Notes: a model not told the origin generated them from the sequence alone. A DNA stretch of 61,030 nucleotides from Bacteroides sp. (GCA_014802015.1 JAAVDB010000036.1:1-61030), one strand, 5' to 3'; numbered from the stretch's first letter, positions 18,770 through 31,290 are shown. Made by a program: numbers and translations.

Positions 18770-18855
18770 CGTACGGATAATATTTTTATGACAAAGTTAA
18801 CAATTTGCGCACGAATTTCGTTAATTTTGTATAACTAAATCAAGTAACGACAATT

Positions 18856-19410
18856 ATGATTATTGCCTCTCAGAAACATAAGGAAAACATTGCGGAGTAT
18901 CTGCTGTACATGTGGCAGATTGAAGATATAATCAGAGCCAATGGCCTTGACATTGACAAAATAAAGGCCAACGTTATTGACCGATTTGAACTCACCGATG
19001 CGCAGCGCAAGGAGATGGTCGAGTGGTATGAATCACTGATTGACATGATGCGCCGTGAGGGTGTAGAGAAATCAGGTCACCTGCAGCTCAATAAGAATGT
19101 GATCATCCAGCTTACCGATCTGCATCTCGCTCTGCTTAAAGATCCTCGCTTCCCTGAATATACCGCAGAGTTTTATAAGACACTTCCTTATATCGTTGAA
19201 CTCCGGGCAAAAGCCGGTGACGCTCCGGCCGGAGAGATTGAGACATGCTTCAACGCACTCTACGGAATGTTGATGCTGCGTCTTCAGAGCAAGGAAATCA
19301 CCCCCGATACGCGTGATGCTGTCGCTCAGATCTCAAAGTTTCTCGCTATCCTCGCCCGCGATTACAATCTTGACCGCGAAGACAAACTCTTCCCCCACGA
19401 TGAGGAGTGA
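18856..19410 (+). CDS. DUF4924 family protein
   Basis: This 184-aa soluble, mostly helical protein has no signal peptide. The start ENIAEYLLYMWQIEDIIRA and the overall length match the Bacteroidales family I know as DUF4924; its function is unknown. Charged and aliphatic residues alternate as in a helical bundle, and no catalytic motif is apparent. It stands alone, divergent from menD, with a TAATTTTG box 26 bp upstream, and ends at a strong bidirectional terminator. The family assignment comes from memory of its sequence pattern. Confidence 0.8.
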   Translation: MIIASQKHKENIAEYLLYMWQIEDIIRANGLDIDKIKANVIDRFELTDAQRKEMVEWYESLIDMMRREGVEKSGHLQLNKNVIIQLTDLHLALLKDPRFPEYTAEFYKTLPYIVELRAKAGDAPAGEIETCFNALYGMLMLRLQSKEITPDTRDAVAQISKFLAILARDYNLDREDKLFPHDEE

Positions 19411-19430
19411 GTATATCCACACATGACAAA

Positions 19431-19471
19431 AAATAACCCGGAAGGCTAATTGATAGCCTTCCGGGTTATTT
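19431..19471. terminator. Bidirectional intrinsic terminator
   Basis: A perfect 18-bp inverted repeat with a 5-nt loop, AT-rich at the base and GC-rich at the top, lies between the convergent DUF4924 and S9 peptidase genes. A-runs precede it and T-runs follow it on both strands, so it can end transcription from either side. Confidence 0.92.
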
Positions 19472-19493
19472 TTGTTATGTATGGGTTTCGATT

Positions 19494-21614
19494 TTATTCT
19501 TCAGTAGCATTTGCTTCTGCTTCAGGCTGGGGTTTGAGCCAGCGGTCAAACCAGCGGAAGAAGAGGCGCTGCCACATCACGGCATTCTGCGGTTTAAGTA
19601 TCCAGTGGTTCTCGTCGGGGAAGATTACCATCTCGGCAGGGATGCCGCGGAGCTTGGCGGCATTGAATGCCATCTCGCCCTGTGATGAGAGGATGCGGTA
19701 GTCATACTCGCCGTGTGAGATCATAATAGGGGTGTCCCAGTTGTCAACATATCTGTGGGGAGAGGTTGCAAATGTGCGCTGTGCGGTTGCATTATCTTTC
19801 TCCCAGAATGCGCCGCCCATATCCCAGTTGGCAAACCACATCTCCTCGGTCTCAAGATACTGAGCCTCCATATTGAAGATACCGGCATGAGCGAGAAGTG
19901 CGGCGAAACGGTGATTGTGGTTACCCGCCAGCCAATATACTGAGAATCCGCCATAGCTTGCACCTGTGGCACCGATATGCTTTCCGTCAACGTAAGGATA
20001 CTGCTTCATGTGGTCGACTGCTGCCAGATAGTCGCGCATGTTCTGGCCGCCGTAGTCACCTGAGATCTGAGCGTTCCACTCAGTGCCGAAGCCGGGCAGT
20101 CCTCGGCGGTTGGGGGCAATAACGATATAACCGTTGGCAGCCATGAGGGCGAGATTCCAGCGTGTGCTCCAGAACTGGCTGACAGCCTGCTGCGGGCCAC
20201 CCTGACAGTAAAGAAGTGCGGGATAAGTCTTGGTGGAATCAAACTCGGCTGGATATACCACCCATACTGTCATCTCCTTGCCATCGGTTGTGGGCACGAG
20301 TTCCTTCTTGACAGTCGGCATCTTGAGTGATGCGAGAAGTTCGGTGTTGACGTTGGTCAGCTGCTTAACCTCGCCGTTGGCCACGCTGAATATTTCATTG
20401 GGGTAGACCATTGAGTGACGGCGTGTGTAGAGTGTACCGTCGGCAGCAACGTTAAGACCGGCATAATCGCATACGCCACCGGCTATCTCCTTGACCTCAT
20501 GTGTAGCCACATCGATAGTGAATATCGGTGTTACACCACCCTTGGCAGCGATGAAGAAAAGTGACTTGCCGTCGGGAGCCCATGCGATGTTGTCTGCGGT
20601 ATAATCCCACTCGGCTGTAAGGTCAGTCTTTTCACCCGAAGCCATATCGAGGGTGAAGATTCGGTTCTTGTCGCTCTCATATCCGTCATGCTCCATCGAG
20701 AGCCATGCGAGCTTAGTACCGTCGGGTGAGAATACGGGATTTGTATCATAACCCATCATGCCTTCGGTAAGATTACGAGTCGAGCCGTCCTCTATATTAT
20801 AAAGGTAAAGGTCAGAGTTGGTCGAGATCGCATACTCCTTACCCTCCTTTTTGCGCGAGGTGTACACTACGCTCTTTGAGTCGGGTGTCCATGCAAATGA
20901 TTCGATGCCTCCGAATGGCAGCATAGGAGATTCGTAGCGGGGCTCGTCAGCCATGATGTCGGTTACGTTAGTAGTCTTCACGCCGTCAAAATCGGCAATG
21001 AAAGGATGAGGTATTTCGGTCACCCACTGATCCCAATGTTTGTACATCATGTCGTCGATAACGCGTCCGGTAGCCTTGGGCAGGTCGGGATATACATCTT
21101 TGGCCTCGCGTGAATACTTGATGTTTGAGACGAGGAGCATCTTGCTCTCGTCGGGCGACAGCAGGAATCCGCTCACACCCTTTTCGAGATCGGTCACCTG
21201 TTTGCGACCGGAACCGTCGGCGTTCATTACCCATACCTGAGCCACTCCGTCGGGCGCATATATGAAGGCGATTTTCTTACCGCCGTCGATCCAACAGTAC
21301 GAACTCTCACTGCCTGATGTGCGAGTGATGCGCTTTACGTCCGATCCATCGGGGTTCATTACATAGAGATCCATGTTGCTCCTGTTCTCCTCAACACTCT
21401 CGTACGAGATTCCGAAGAGAACTTTTGAACCGTCAGGTGAAACGACAGGTTCACCTACCGAACCGAGCGCCTCAAGTGCGTCGATGTCAAAAACTCCGGT
21501 AGCCGAAGTAAACTCCGGCTTGTCGATGATGTTGCCGTCATCTCCGGCTGAGGGCGAGCATCCTGCTATGAGAGATGCAACAGCGGCTGAAGCCATAACG
21601 TGTTTAAGATTCAT
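19494..21614 (-). CDS. S9 prolyl oligopeptidase-family lipoprotein peptidase
   Basis: This 706-aa lipoprotein has the lipobox LIAGC with Cys19 as the predicted acylated residue. The N-terminal two-thirds is a beta-propeller built of WD40-like/TolB-like blades (repeated SPDGxK and APDGK patterns). The C-terminal third is an alpha/beta hydrolase. The catalytic triad is complete: Ser553 in GASYGG, Asp638 in EYDYR, His670 in ENHW. It should cleave short peptides in the periplasm or at the cell surface, in the manner of dipeptidyl peptidases of asaccharolytic and gut Bacteroidales. Substrate preference (DPP IV-like or acyl-peptide hydrolase-like) is not decidable by eye. It lies downstream of prs with a structured spacer between. 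Confidence 0.95.
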   Translation of the reverse strand: MNLKHVMASAAVASLIAGCSPSAGDDGNIIDKPEFTSATGVFDIDALEALGSVGEPVVSPDGSKVLFGISYESVEENRSNMDLYVMNPDGSDVKRITRTSGSESSYCWIDGGKKIAFIYAPDGVAQVWVMNADGSGRKQVTDLEKGVSGFLLSPDESKMLLVSNIKYSREAKDVYPDLPKATGRVIDDMMYKHWDQWVTEIPHPFIADFDGVKTTNVTDIMADEPRYESPMLPFGGIESFAWTPDSKSVVYTSRKKEGKEYAISTNSDLYLYNIEDGSTRNLTEGMMGYDTNPVFSPDGTKLAWLSMEHDGYESDKNRIFTLDMASGEKTDLTAEWDYTADNIAWAPDGKSLFFIAAKGGVTPIFTIDVATHEVKEIAGGVCDYAGLNVAADGTLYTRRHSMVYPNEIFSVANGEVKQLTNVNTELLASLKMPTVKKELVPTTDGKEMTVWVVYPAEFDSTKTYPALLYCQGGPQQAVSQFWSTRWNLALMAANGYIVIAPNRRGLPGFGTEWNAQISGDYGGQNMRDYLAAVDHMKQYPYVDGKHIGATGASYGGFSVYWLAGNHNHRFAALLAHAGIFNMEAQYLETEEMWFANWDMGGAFWEKDNATAQRTFATSPHRYVDNWDTPIMISHGEYDYRILSSQGEMAFNAAKLRGIPAEMVIFPDENHWILKPQNAVMWQRLFFRWFDRWLKPQPEAEANATEE

Positions 21615-21652
21615 GATTATAGATTTGATTCGTACAGGAGGGAGATAAAGTA

Positions 21653-21716
21653 CAAGGGGCTTATAAGTTTTACCCGGTGAGCGGTCATTGACCTCCCGGA
21701 GCTTATAATCCCCTTG
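21653..21716 (-). other. Nested stem-loop between prs and the S9 peptidase gene
   Basis: A 15-bp outer stem with one mismatch (CAAGGGG.TTATAAG and its complement) encloses a GC-rich inner region containing further short pairings (CCGG/CCGG and GGTC/GACC). It lies about 30 bp past the prs stop and about 40 bp before the S9 gene start. It could be the prs terminator or a structured 5' leader for the peptidase gene. No clear T-tract follows. Confidence 0.5.
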
Positions 21717-21744
21717 GGCTTCAACTTCCTGCTGCGAAAGTTGA

Positions 21745-22689
21745 TTATTTTATAAGATATTGTGACGATATCGACTCGTGAGTGTGGACGCGTCGGATAG
21801 TGTCGGCAAACAGACGTGCCACCGAGAGAATAGTCACCTTATGACAATTCTTGGTGAACGGAATTGAGTTGGTAAACATAATCTCGACAAGAGCAGAGTT
21901 ATCCACGCGCTCCGATGCGGGATCGCTCATGATCGCATGCGAGCAGAGTGCGCGTACACTGCGTGCGCCCTCTTTCTTCATGAGGTCGGCTGCCTTGGTG
22001 ATAGTACCTGCGGTATCCACCATGTCATCAACGATGATCACGTCCTTGTCCTTGACGTCACCGATGACTGTCATTGAGGCCACGACGTTAGCCTTGGCGC
22101 GCTGTTTGTGACAGAGCACGAGGGGCACGTTGAGATACTTTGAGTAGCTGTTGGCTCGCTTGGCACCACCTACGTCGGGCGAGGCGATGACGAGATTCTC
22201 AAGTTTGAGCGATTGGATGTAGGGGATGAATACCGATGATGCATACAGGTGATCCACCGGGATATCAAAGAAGCCCTGAATCTGATCAGCATGGAGGTCC
22301 ATTGTGATGACGCGATCCACTCCGGCGGTAGTGAGCAGGTCTGCTACAAGCTTGGCCGCGATCGATACACGGGGCTTGTCCTTACGGTCCTGACGTGCCC
22401 ATCCGAAGTAAGGCATCACGGCGATGATGGAGTCGGCCGATGCACGCTTGGCTGCGTCGATCATGAGCAGCAGCTCCATAAGATTGTCAGAGTTGGGGAA
22501 TGTAGACTGTACGAGATATACCTCGCAGCCTCGGATTGATTCCTCGAATGAGACCTCAAACTCGCCGTCGGCAAAATACTGGATGTTCATCTTGCCCAGC
22601 TCTACGCCGAGGTCACGACAAATTTCCTCAGCCATGTACTGTGATTTGGTACCGGCAAAAACTTTGATAGGTGGAAGATTGTCAATCAT
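21745..22689 (-). CDS. prs: Ribose-phosphate pyrophosphokinase (PRPP synthetase)
   Basis: This enzyme makes PRPP from ribose 5-phosphate and ATP, for nucleotide, histidine and NAD synthesis. The 314-aa class I enzyme shows the ATP-binding flexible-loop region YFGWARQDRKDKPR, the metal-binding MDLHADQIQGFFDIPVDHL, and the PRPP loop VIIVDDMVDTAGTI. It is followed by the structured spacer and the S9 gene. Upstream a TAATTTTG box lies at 22751-22758 on the minus strand, about 60 bp before the start, without a well-placed -33 box. Confidence 0.98.
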   Translation of the reverse strand: MIDNLPPIKVFAGTKSQYMAEEICRDLGVELGKMNIQYFADGEFEVSFEESIRGCEVYLVQSTFPNSDNLMELLLMIDAAKRASADSIIAVMPYFGWARQDRKDKPRVSIAAKLVADLLTTAGVDRVITMDLHADQIQGFFDIPVDHLYASSVFIPYIQSLKLENLVIASPDVGGAKRANSYSKYLNVPLVLCHKQRAKANVVASMTVIGDVKDKDVIIVDDMVDTAGTITKAADLMKKEGARSVRALCSHAIMSDPASERVDNSALVEIMFTNSIPFTKNCHKVTILSVARLFADTIRRVHTHESISSQYLIK

Positions 22690-22816
22690 ATATATATGAG
22701 ATAATGAAGATTTTAGCTTATCCTACTCGGGTAGGAGCGTTTTCCGTGTGCAAAATTACGAAAAATACAATTTAAAATAGCGTTTGCGGAGCACAAATTT
22801 TTCTCATCAGATGCGA

Positions 22817-23896
22817 TTATGTGCGGCTTTGTGCGTACGAACGCCATTTATCGATGAGTGCGGTCATGTCGGCGGGCACGGGTGCTGTAAAAAACATCTC
22901 TTCGCCGGTGACAGGATGCACAAACCCGAGTGTCCGGGCATGCAGGGCCTGACGCGGACACAGTTCAAAACAGTTTGCGATGAATTTCTGGTACGAACCC
23001 GAACGTTCTCCACGTAATATCTTGTCGCCGCCATATCGTGCATCGCTGAACAGCGGATGGCCTGTGTGTGTCATGTGTACACGTATCTGGTGTGTACGCC
23101 CGGTCTCAAGCACACATTTTACCAATGCCACATGTCCGAAATCCTCAAGGACCTCGTAATGGGTCACTGCGTGTTTGCCTGTAGGATCATCGGGGGGGAG
23201 AACGGCCATCTGGAGCCTGTCTTTGGGATTACGACCGATATTACCCTCGATACGTCCTATGGCCGGTGACGGCACACCCCATACGAGCGCGTTATACTCT
23301 CGTTTGGTAGTTTTGTTGAAAAACTGTTTGCCCAGATGTGTCTTGGCATCCGGAGTCTTGGCCACGACGAGCAGACCTGACGTGTCTTTGTCGATTCTGT
23401 GTACGAGTCCGAGTCGAGGGTCTGATACGTCATAGTCGGGATTGTCGCGGAAATGCCAGGCCAACGCATTGACCAGCGTGCCCGAATAGTTACCGTGTCC
23501 GGGATGTACCACGAGTCCCGCAGGCTTGTTGACCACGAGCACTGTGTCATCCTCATACACAATATCAAGAGGTATATCCTCTGCGATTATCTCGAACTCG
23601 TAGCGCGGACGATCCATCACTACTTGTACCACATCTAACGGTTTTACACGATAATTTGACTTTACCGGTTTGCCGTTGACCAGAATACAGCCGGCTTCGG
23701 CCGCCTGTTGCACACGATTACGGGATGAGTGTTCGAGTCGGGCTACAAGAAATTTGTCCACCCGCAGCAACTGCTGTCCCTTGTCGGCCACAAATCTGAA
23801 ATGTTCATACATCTCGCCCTGACCTTCTGTGTCGGCAGACGACTCTATGACATCATCGGATATGTCGAAATCCTGTTCCTCAATATCGTTGCTCAT
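22817..23896 (-). CDS. rluD: 23S rRNA pseudouridine synthase, RluD type
   Basis: This RluA-family pseudouridine synthase is probably responsible for positions 1911/1915/1917 of helix 69. The 359-aa protein has an acidic N-terminal extension of about 40 residues. An S4 RNA-binding domain follows (LLRVDKFLVARLEHSSRNRVQQ), then the catalytic domain with the active-site Asp in GLVHRIDKDTSGLLVVAKT and later TGRTHQIRVHM. It is third in the lon-PASTA-rluD minus-strand unit, 20 bp after the PASTA gene. RluA and RluC share the catalytic motif; the S4 domain and length favour RluD. Confidence 0.93.
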   Translation of the reverse strand: MSNDIEEQDFDISDDVIESSADTEGQGEMYEHFRFVADKGQQLLRVDKFLVARLEHSSRNRVQQAAEAGCILVNGKPVKSNYRVKPLDVVQVVMDRPRYEFEIIAEDIPLDIVYEDDTVLVVNKPAGLVVHPGHGNYSGTLVNALAWHFRDNPDYDVSDPRLGLVHRIDKDTSGLLVVAKTPDAKTHLGKQFFNKTTKREYNALVWGVPSPAIGRIEGNIGRNPKDRLQMAVLPPDDPTGKHAVTHYEVLEDFGHVALVKCVLETGRTHQIRVHMTHTGHPLFSDARYGGDKILRGERSGSYQKFIANCFELCPRQALHARTLGFVHPVTGEEMFFTAPVPADMTALIDKWRSYAQSRT

Positions 23897-23916
23897 ACAT
23901 TCTGTGATAGCGTTTG

Positions 23917-24495
23917 TCAGAAGAGGTCAAGCCTCTCATCATCAGTCTCCGCGATAGTGTCCGGCATAAGCTCGGGTGCGCCTTCGCCTACTTCAAGCTC
24001 GATTGTGGCGTTTACGGGAACACGTGCACCCGGCATCAGACGCACACCTTTGTAACGCACCCCGAGCACGAGATCCTTGTAGTCGCTCGGCACACGGCGC
24101 TCTATTATATTATGTATGTCAAGACCCTCGATAATCGAGCGCGCCTGACGCAGAGATATGTCGGTTAGGGTAGGGAGTGTTACCATCTTCGGCGAGAACG
24201 CATTGATGGTAAGATAAATCTCGCGACCCTCTTTGACTATCGTTCCACCCTTGGGGTTCTGTTCGATCACGGTCCCGGGTTTCGTGCTGTTGTCAAACAC
24301 AGAGTCGGCTACAATCCCTTTCAGTCCCTCGCCGGCAAGCAGACTCACGGCACTGTCGTAAGCGAGAGATTTCACAGTCGGCACGGTGATTGTGTCTCCG
24401 TGACGTGTCCATTTGTCGAGCCATATCATCGCTATCCATCCTATGATGAACGCCGCGACTATCATCAGGCCTATGTGTATGAGTATCTTTTTCAT
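23917..24495 (-). CDS. Membrane-anchored protein with two PASTA domains
   Basis: This 192-aa protein has one N-terminal membrane helix (about 5-26) and two PASTA repeats in the periplasm (about 35-105 and 106-172, each with VP-type start, a G-rich turn and a final I.L.V strand). A charged tail follows. PASTA domains bind muropeptide-like ligands in Gram-positive Ser/Thr kinases and PBPs, but here no kinase or transpeptidase domain is attached. The start overlaps the lon stop by four bases (ATGA), so its translation is tied to Lon. The lon-PASTA-rluD order recurs in Bacteroidales as far as I recall. Function is unknown; a role in envelope sensing is a guess. Confidence 0.88.
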   Translation of the reverse strand: MKKILIHIGLMIVAAFIIGWIAMIWLDKWTRHGDTITVPTVKSLAYDSAVSLLAGEGLKGIVADSVFDNSTKPGTVIEQNPKGGTIVKEGREIYLTINAFSPKMVTLPTLTDISLRQARSIIEGLDIHNIIERRVPSDYKDLVLGVRYKGVRLMPGARVPVNATIELEVGEGAPELMPDTIAETDDERLDLF

Positions 24496-26879
24496 ATCTG
24501 TTTTATGGCGATGTCAAACACTTCGTCGATCGTCCTTACATAATGGAATGTCAGTCCTTCGAGATATATAGGACGTATATCCTCTATGTCCTTGCGGTTG
24601 TCGGCACAGAGCACTATGTCCGTGATACCCGCACGCTTGGCTGCAAGGATCTTTTCCTTAATGCCGCCTACAGGCAGTACCTTACCGCGCAGTGTGATCT
24701 CGCCTGTCATTGCGAGACGGTCACGTACAGGCCGGCCGGTCAGAGCCGAGAGTATGGAGGTGCTGATGGTGATACCGGCCGACGGCCCATCCTTGGGTAT
24801 AGCTCCCTCAGGCACATGTATGTGCAGCGAATGTGTGTCAAACCAGTTGCTGTCCACGCCGTAACGTCCGCTGCGCGAGCGCACGATCTGTGACGCGATT
24901 ACGGCCGACTCCTTCATTACGTCACCGAGATTGCCGGTCAGGGTGAGTTTGTCGCTCTTGCCTTCGGTGAACGATGATTCGATAAACAGGATCTCGCCGC
25001 CTACTGCTGTCCATGCCAGACCTACTGCCACACCGGGTATATCACTCACCTCGTAACGCTCGGGAGTGAAACGTTCTACACCGAGGTATTCGTGGAGCAG
25101 TTCGGGAGTAACGGTCAGAGTGTATTCCTCGCCGCGCATCTTGCGCAAGACGATCTTGCGTATCACCTTCGCGATCTGTTTTTCAAGCTGGCGTACGCCA
25201 CTCTCGCTCGTATAGCTTTCGACAATGCGTGTGATGGCTTCAGGGGTGAACTGAACTTCATCTTCGCCAAATCCGTTCTCTTTGGCCACACGGGGTATGA
25301 GATGACGACGTGCAATCTCGATTTTCTCCTCTATAAGATAGCCGGATATGTCGATGATCTCCATTCGGTCCAGCAACGGTTGAGGAATGGTCGACAGGGT
25401 ATTGGCTGTGGCGATGAAAAGTACCTTTGACAGGTCGTAATCCACATCCACATAATTGTCATGGAAGTGGCTGTTCTGCTCGGGGTCAAGCACTTCGAGC
25501 AGTGCTGATGAAGGATCGCCCTTGAAATCATTGCCGGTCTTGTCTATCTCATCGAGCAGCAGCACGGGGTTGGAGCTGCCGGCCCGTTTGATGGCATCTA
25601 TGATGCGTCCCGGCATCGCACCGATGTATGTGCGCCGGTGACCTCTTATCTCTGCCTCATCGTGAAGACCGCCGAGCGACACGCGCTGATATTTCCGGTT
25701 GAGCGCACGGGCTATCGACTGCCCGAGCGATGTCTTGCCGACACCGGGTGCTCCGACGAGACAGATTATCGGAGAACGTCCGTCAGGCGTGTTCATCATC
25801 ACGGCAAGCTGTTCGAGTATGCGTTCCTTGACCTTTTCGAGTCCGTAATGGTCGCGGTCAAGTGTCTTTTCGGCCTCGGTGAAATCAGAGTTGACAGTGT
25901 CGGTCACACCCCAGGGCAGATCGGTGAGCAGCTGCAGATAGCTGTATTGCACCGAGTAGTCTGGACTTTGAGGATTGAGACGGCGCAGCTTTTCAATCTC
26001 TTTTTCAAAAGTCTTGCGCACCGCCTCGGGCATCTTCAGGCTCTCGGCTTTCTTCTCGAACATAACACTGTCGTCATCATTGCCGTAAAGCTGTTCACGC
26101 AACACTTCAAACTCATGTTGCAGATAATGATTACGCTGCTGCTCGTCGATATTTTTCATCGCTTTACGACGTATCTCCGAACGGATTTCAAAAAATTGTT
26201 CCTGACGAGCTATGAGCGCCATCAGATGCATTGCGCGGTCTTTGAGACGCGACAGTCTCAGGAGCTCTTTCTTGTCATTGAGGTCAAATCCCGCGTGAGT
26301 GGCTATGAGATTGACCATTAGTTCAGGTGAATTGAGGTCCTTGATATTGACCATCAGCTCGCTCGTGTTCTCGCCGTTCTGGCCGAGTATACGCATTGTT
26401 GTCGAACGTATATCCTCGATGAGTACGGCAAACTCCTTGTCGGTGGGACGAGGTTTTGTCTCCTTGCACTCCTTGACTGCGACTGACAGGGCGCCCGGTA
26501 TGGTCAGGCCTTCACCCTCGCCGGTGATTTTCACCTTGCCGCGGGCATTGAGTATCGCTGTGTGTGAGCCGTCCGGGAGTTCGATCACCTTGACGATGTC
26601 AGCAATGACACCATAGCAGTGCAGATCATTGACTCCGGGATTCTCAATGGTCGCGTCAACCTGACAGAACACGCCGACGGGTATCCCCTTGGCTACAGCC
26701 GCATTGACAGTGTGAATGGTCTGCTCACGTCCCATCATTATCGGGAATGTCACGTGAGGAAACAGCACCATGTCGCGCAACGGCACTACAGGCAGGTCTT
26801 CAAGAGCAGGTTCTGCCTGATGTAAGTCTGACGAAAGGTCGATCTGTCCGATCGAGATTATCTTAGTATTATCCTTCAT
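24492..26879 (-). CDS. lon: ATP-dependent protease Lon
   Basis: Lon degrades misfolded and specific regulatory proteins in the cytoplasm. The 795-aa protein has the LonA layout. An N-terminal substrate-binding domain ([14 protein letters not shown] at the start) and a coiled-coil region around 200-300 come first. The AAA+ module follows with Walker A GAPGVGKT at 376-383 and the Walker B LLLDEIDK. The C-terminal protease domain has the catalytic dyad Ser700 (DGPSAG) and Lys743 (GGIKEK). It is preceded by a full Bacteroidota promoter and leads the lon-PASTA-rluD operon. It may take part in heat response, but no heat-shock element is recognisable. Confidence 0.98.
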   Translation of the reverse strand: MKDNTKIISIGQIDLSSDLHQAEPALEDLPVVPLRDMVLFPHVTFPIMMGREQTIHTVNAAVAKGIPVGVFCQVDATIENPGVNDLHCYGVIADIVKVIELPDGSHTAILNARGKVKITGEGEGLTIPGALSVAVKECKETKPRPTDKEFAVLIEDIRSTTMRILGQNGENTSELMVNIKDLNSPELMVNLIATHAGFDLNDKKELLRLSRLKDRAMHLMALIARQEQFFEIRSEIRRKAMKNIDEQQRNHYLQHEFEVLREQLYGNDDDSVMFEKKAESLKMPEAVRKTFEKEIEKLRRLNPQSPDYSVQYSYLQLLTDLPWGVTDTVNSDFTEAEKTLDRDHYGLEKVKERILEQLAVMMNTPDGRSPIICLVGAPGVGKTSLGQSIARALNRKYQRVSLGGLHDEAEIRGHRRTYIGAMPGRIIDAIKRAGSSNPVLLLDEIDKTGNDFKGDPSSALLEVLDPEQNSHFHDNYVDVDYDLSKVLFIATANTLSTIPQPLLDRMEIIDISGYLIEEKIEIARRHLIPRVAKENGFGEDEVQFTPEAITRIVESYTSESGVRQLEKQIAKVIRKIVLRKMRGEEYTLTVTPELLHEYLGVERFTPERYEVSDIPGVAVGLAWTAVGGEILFIESSFTEGKSDKLTLTGNLGDVMKESAVIASQIVRSRSGRYGVDSNWFDTHSLHIHVPEGAIPKDGPSAGITISTSILSALTGRPVRDRLAMTGEITLRGKVLPVGGIKEKILAAKRAGITDIVLCADNRKDIEDIRPIYLEGLTFHYVRTIDEVFDIAIKQI

Positions 26880-26904
26880 TTACTATATTGGCATTTTGCG
26901 ACCC

Positions 26905-26935
26905 CAAAGATACAAAAAATCACCCACCTGACAAA
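26905..26935 (-). promoter_or_regulatory. lon: Promoter of the lon operon
   Basis: On the minus strand TTTG (26932-26935), a 19-bp spacer and TATCTTTG (26905-26912) match the Bacteroidota promoter. The start site would fall about 20 nt before the lon ATG. It lies between the thiH stop and lon, separating the two operons. Confidence 0.65.
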
Positions 26936-26968
26936 ATCGGCGGGTGATACGGTTGCGGTAGTCTTTTC

Positions 26969-28078
26969 CTAATCGAATATCTTGTCCCAGTCTTTCCACA
27001 CGGCCTCATATCCGAGACGTCTGATCTCTTCGGTCACGGCTTTAGGCGAGCGTGGGTCGGAGACCTCGAACTGTTCGAGCGCGTCGGGTGTCGAACGGTA
27101 ACCTCCCGGCTCGGTCTTGCTGCCTGCACTCATGGAGGTGACTCCGAGTTTCATCATGTTGGCACGGAACGTCGGATTCTCACGCGTTGAGTAGGAGATG
27201 TCCACATCATGATCAAAGATGCGGAAGGTGAATGTCACCTGTGCGAGCTCGCGGTCGCTCATCACCACCTTGGGTTGATAGCCTCCCTCGGCGGGACACA
27301 TGCGCGGGAAGTTGACGCTGTATTTTGTCTTCCAGTAATTCTTGCGCAGGTATCTCAGATGACGGGCGAGCATGGTCAGATCGGTACGCCAGTCCTCAAG
27401 ACCGATGAGCACACCCATACCTATCTTATGCACTCCGGCCTGACCCATGCGGTCAAATCCGTTGACACGCCAGTCGAATATCGACTTCATGCCCTTGGGA
27501 TGATAGTCACGATAGTTTTTCTTGTGGTAGGTTTCCTGAAAACAGACCACACCGTTGAGTCCGGCATGAGTCAGCCGCTCATACTGTTCGGCACTCATGG
27601 GACCTACCTCGATAGTTAGATTATTGAAGTAGGGTCGGGCGGTCCTGAGAACCTCTTCTATATAATCCGCACCGTTGATACGCGGATGTTCGCCTGACAC
27701 GATCAGCAGATTCTCGAACGGTCCGAGTTCACGGATAGCCTCACACTCGGCACGTACCTGATCCATCGTCAGCGTGACGCGTTTGAGAGGATTGTTATGA
27801 TTGAATCCGCAGTACACGCAGCAGTTGGCGCACGCATTCGACACATACATGGGTATGTACATCGATATGGTCTTGCCGAAACGTTCCAGCGTGTATCGGT
27901 GACTCAACTGAGCCATCTCCTCAAGAAACGGTTCGGCTGCGGGCGAGACCAGCGCCATGAAATCCTCAACGGTCAGATGCTCTTTGCGCAGGGCTACGCG
28001 CACGTCAGCAGCTGTACGTGATGCTATGAAACGCGTGGTCTCGTCCCAGTCATATTTTTCTAATTCGTCTGAAAACAT
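26969..28078 (-). CDS. thiH: 2-iminoacetate synthase ThiH
   Basis: ThiH is a radical-SAM enzyme that cleaves tyrosine to dehydroglycine (2-iminoacetate) and p-cresol, supplying the nitrogen and carbon for the thiazole ring. The 369-aa protein has the CX3CX2C cluster motif in SNACANCCVYCGFNH and the ThiH-typical C-terminal region with SAGSKTEPGGY. It is the last gene of the riboswitch-controlled thiamin operon, ten bases after thiC. Using ThiH rather than glycine oxidase ThiO fits an anaerobe. Confidence 0.97.
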   Translation of the reverse strand: MFSDELEKYDWDETTRFIASRTAADVRVALRKEHLTVEDFMALVSPAAEPFLEEMAQLSHRYTLERFGKTISMYIPMYVSNACANCCVYCGFNHNNPLKRVTLTMDQVRAECEAIRELGPFENLLIVSGEHPRINGADYIEEVLRTARPYFNNLTIEVGPMSAEQYERLTHAGLNGVVCFQETYHKKNYRDYHPKGMKSIFDWRVNGFDRMGQAGVHKIGMGVLIGLEDWRTDLTMLARHLRYLRKNYWKTKYSVNFPRMCPAEGGYQPKVVMSDRELAQVTFTFRIFDHDVDISYSTRENPTFRANMMKLGVTSMSAGSKTEPGGYRSTPDALEQFEVSDPRSPKAVTEEIRRLGYEAVWKDWDKIFD

Positions 28079-28087
28079 GTCCGGACT

Positions 28088-30582
<2,495 letters not shown>

Positions 30583-30631
30583 ATAAAAAGATATTATAGC
30601 CTGTGCTTAACAAATAGTAGGGAACAGACTT

Positions 30632-31258
30632 TTAGTTATGTGATGTATTAAGTGCAGAGATGAGCATACGTGTGTATTCGACAGGATCGGACGCATTAAT
30701 TATGGCTCCGCTTACCGCTACTCCATTGACTCCTGTGGCCATGATGCCGGGTATATCCTCAAGTGTGATTCCTCCGATGGCAACTATCGGCAATGTCACT
30801 CCGGCTTCTCTTACGGATTTTACGATCTCACGGTAACCTTCAAGTCCGAGTACAGGTGAGAGTTTTGCTTTGGTCGTCGTGAATCTGAACGGTCCGAGAC
30901 CGACATAATCCACATCCATGGTTTTATAAGGCAGTATGCCGTCGGCGGTGTTGGCGGTCACTCCGATTATGGCCTCGGCACCCATGACGTCGCGGGCCTC
31001 GCGGGGATTCATGTCATCCTTGCCTAAATGTACGCCGTGCACGCCCATTTCCATTGCCAGCTCCACACGGTCATCGAATACGAGAAAGGCCTCTTGCTCC
31101 TTGCACATAGGTATGATCTCAAGCGCTGTCTGGCGAAACTCTTCGTCTGTGACATCTTTAAGCCTGAGCTGAATCCATTTGCAGCCCCCTTCGAGGGCCA
31201 TCTGTACCTCCTCAGCGATGCTGTAACGATCGCTGGGATGTGTGATAAACATTAACAT
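30632..31258 (-). CDS. thiE: Thiamin-phosphate synthase ThiE
   Basis: ThiE joins HMP pyrophosphate to thiazole phosphate to give thiamin phosphate. The 208-aa TIM barrel shows GGCKWIQLRLKD, the pyrophosphate-binding region VFDDRVELAMEMGVHGVHLGKDDM, YVGLGPFRFTTTK and the phosphate loop VAIGGITLEDIPGIMATGVNGVAVSGAI. All key regions look intact, so this is the likely true ThiE, in contrast to the TenI-like paralog just upstream. Confidence 0.96.
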   Translation of the reverse strand: MLMFITHPSDRYSIAEEVQMALEGGCKWIQLRLKDVTDEEFRQTALEIIPMCKEQEAFLVFDDRVELAMEMGVHGVHLGKDDMNPREARDVMGAEAIIGVTANTADGILPYKTMDVDYVGLGPFRFTTTKAKLSPVLGLEGYREIVKSVREAGVTLPIVAIGGITLEDIPGIMATGVNGVAVSGAIINASDPVEYTRMLISALNTSHN

Positions 31259-31290
31259 ATATATTCAGTTTTGTTTTTTATATCAGTTAT

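Noticed and set aside
18801-18829. Complete TTTG/TAATTTTG promoter for the DUF4924 gene
   Set aside because: The two boxes are only 14 bp apart, outside the 19-21 bp normal for this phylum; only the -7 box is credible.
25638-26321. 227-codon plus-strand frame inside lon
   Set aside because: It is antisense to the conserved Lon ATPase and N-terminal regions; composition is that of a shadow frame.
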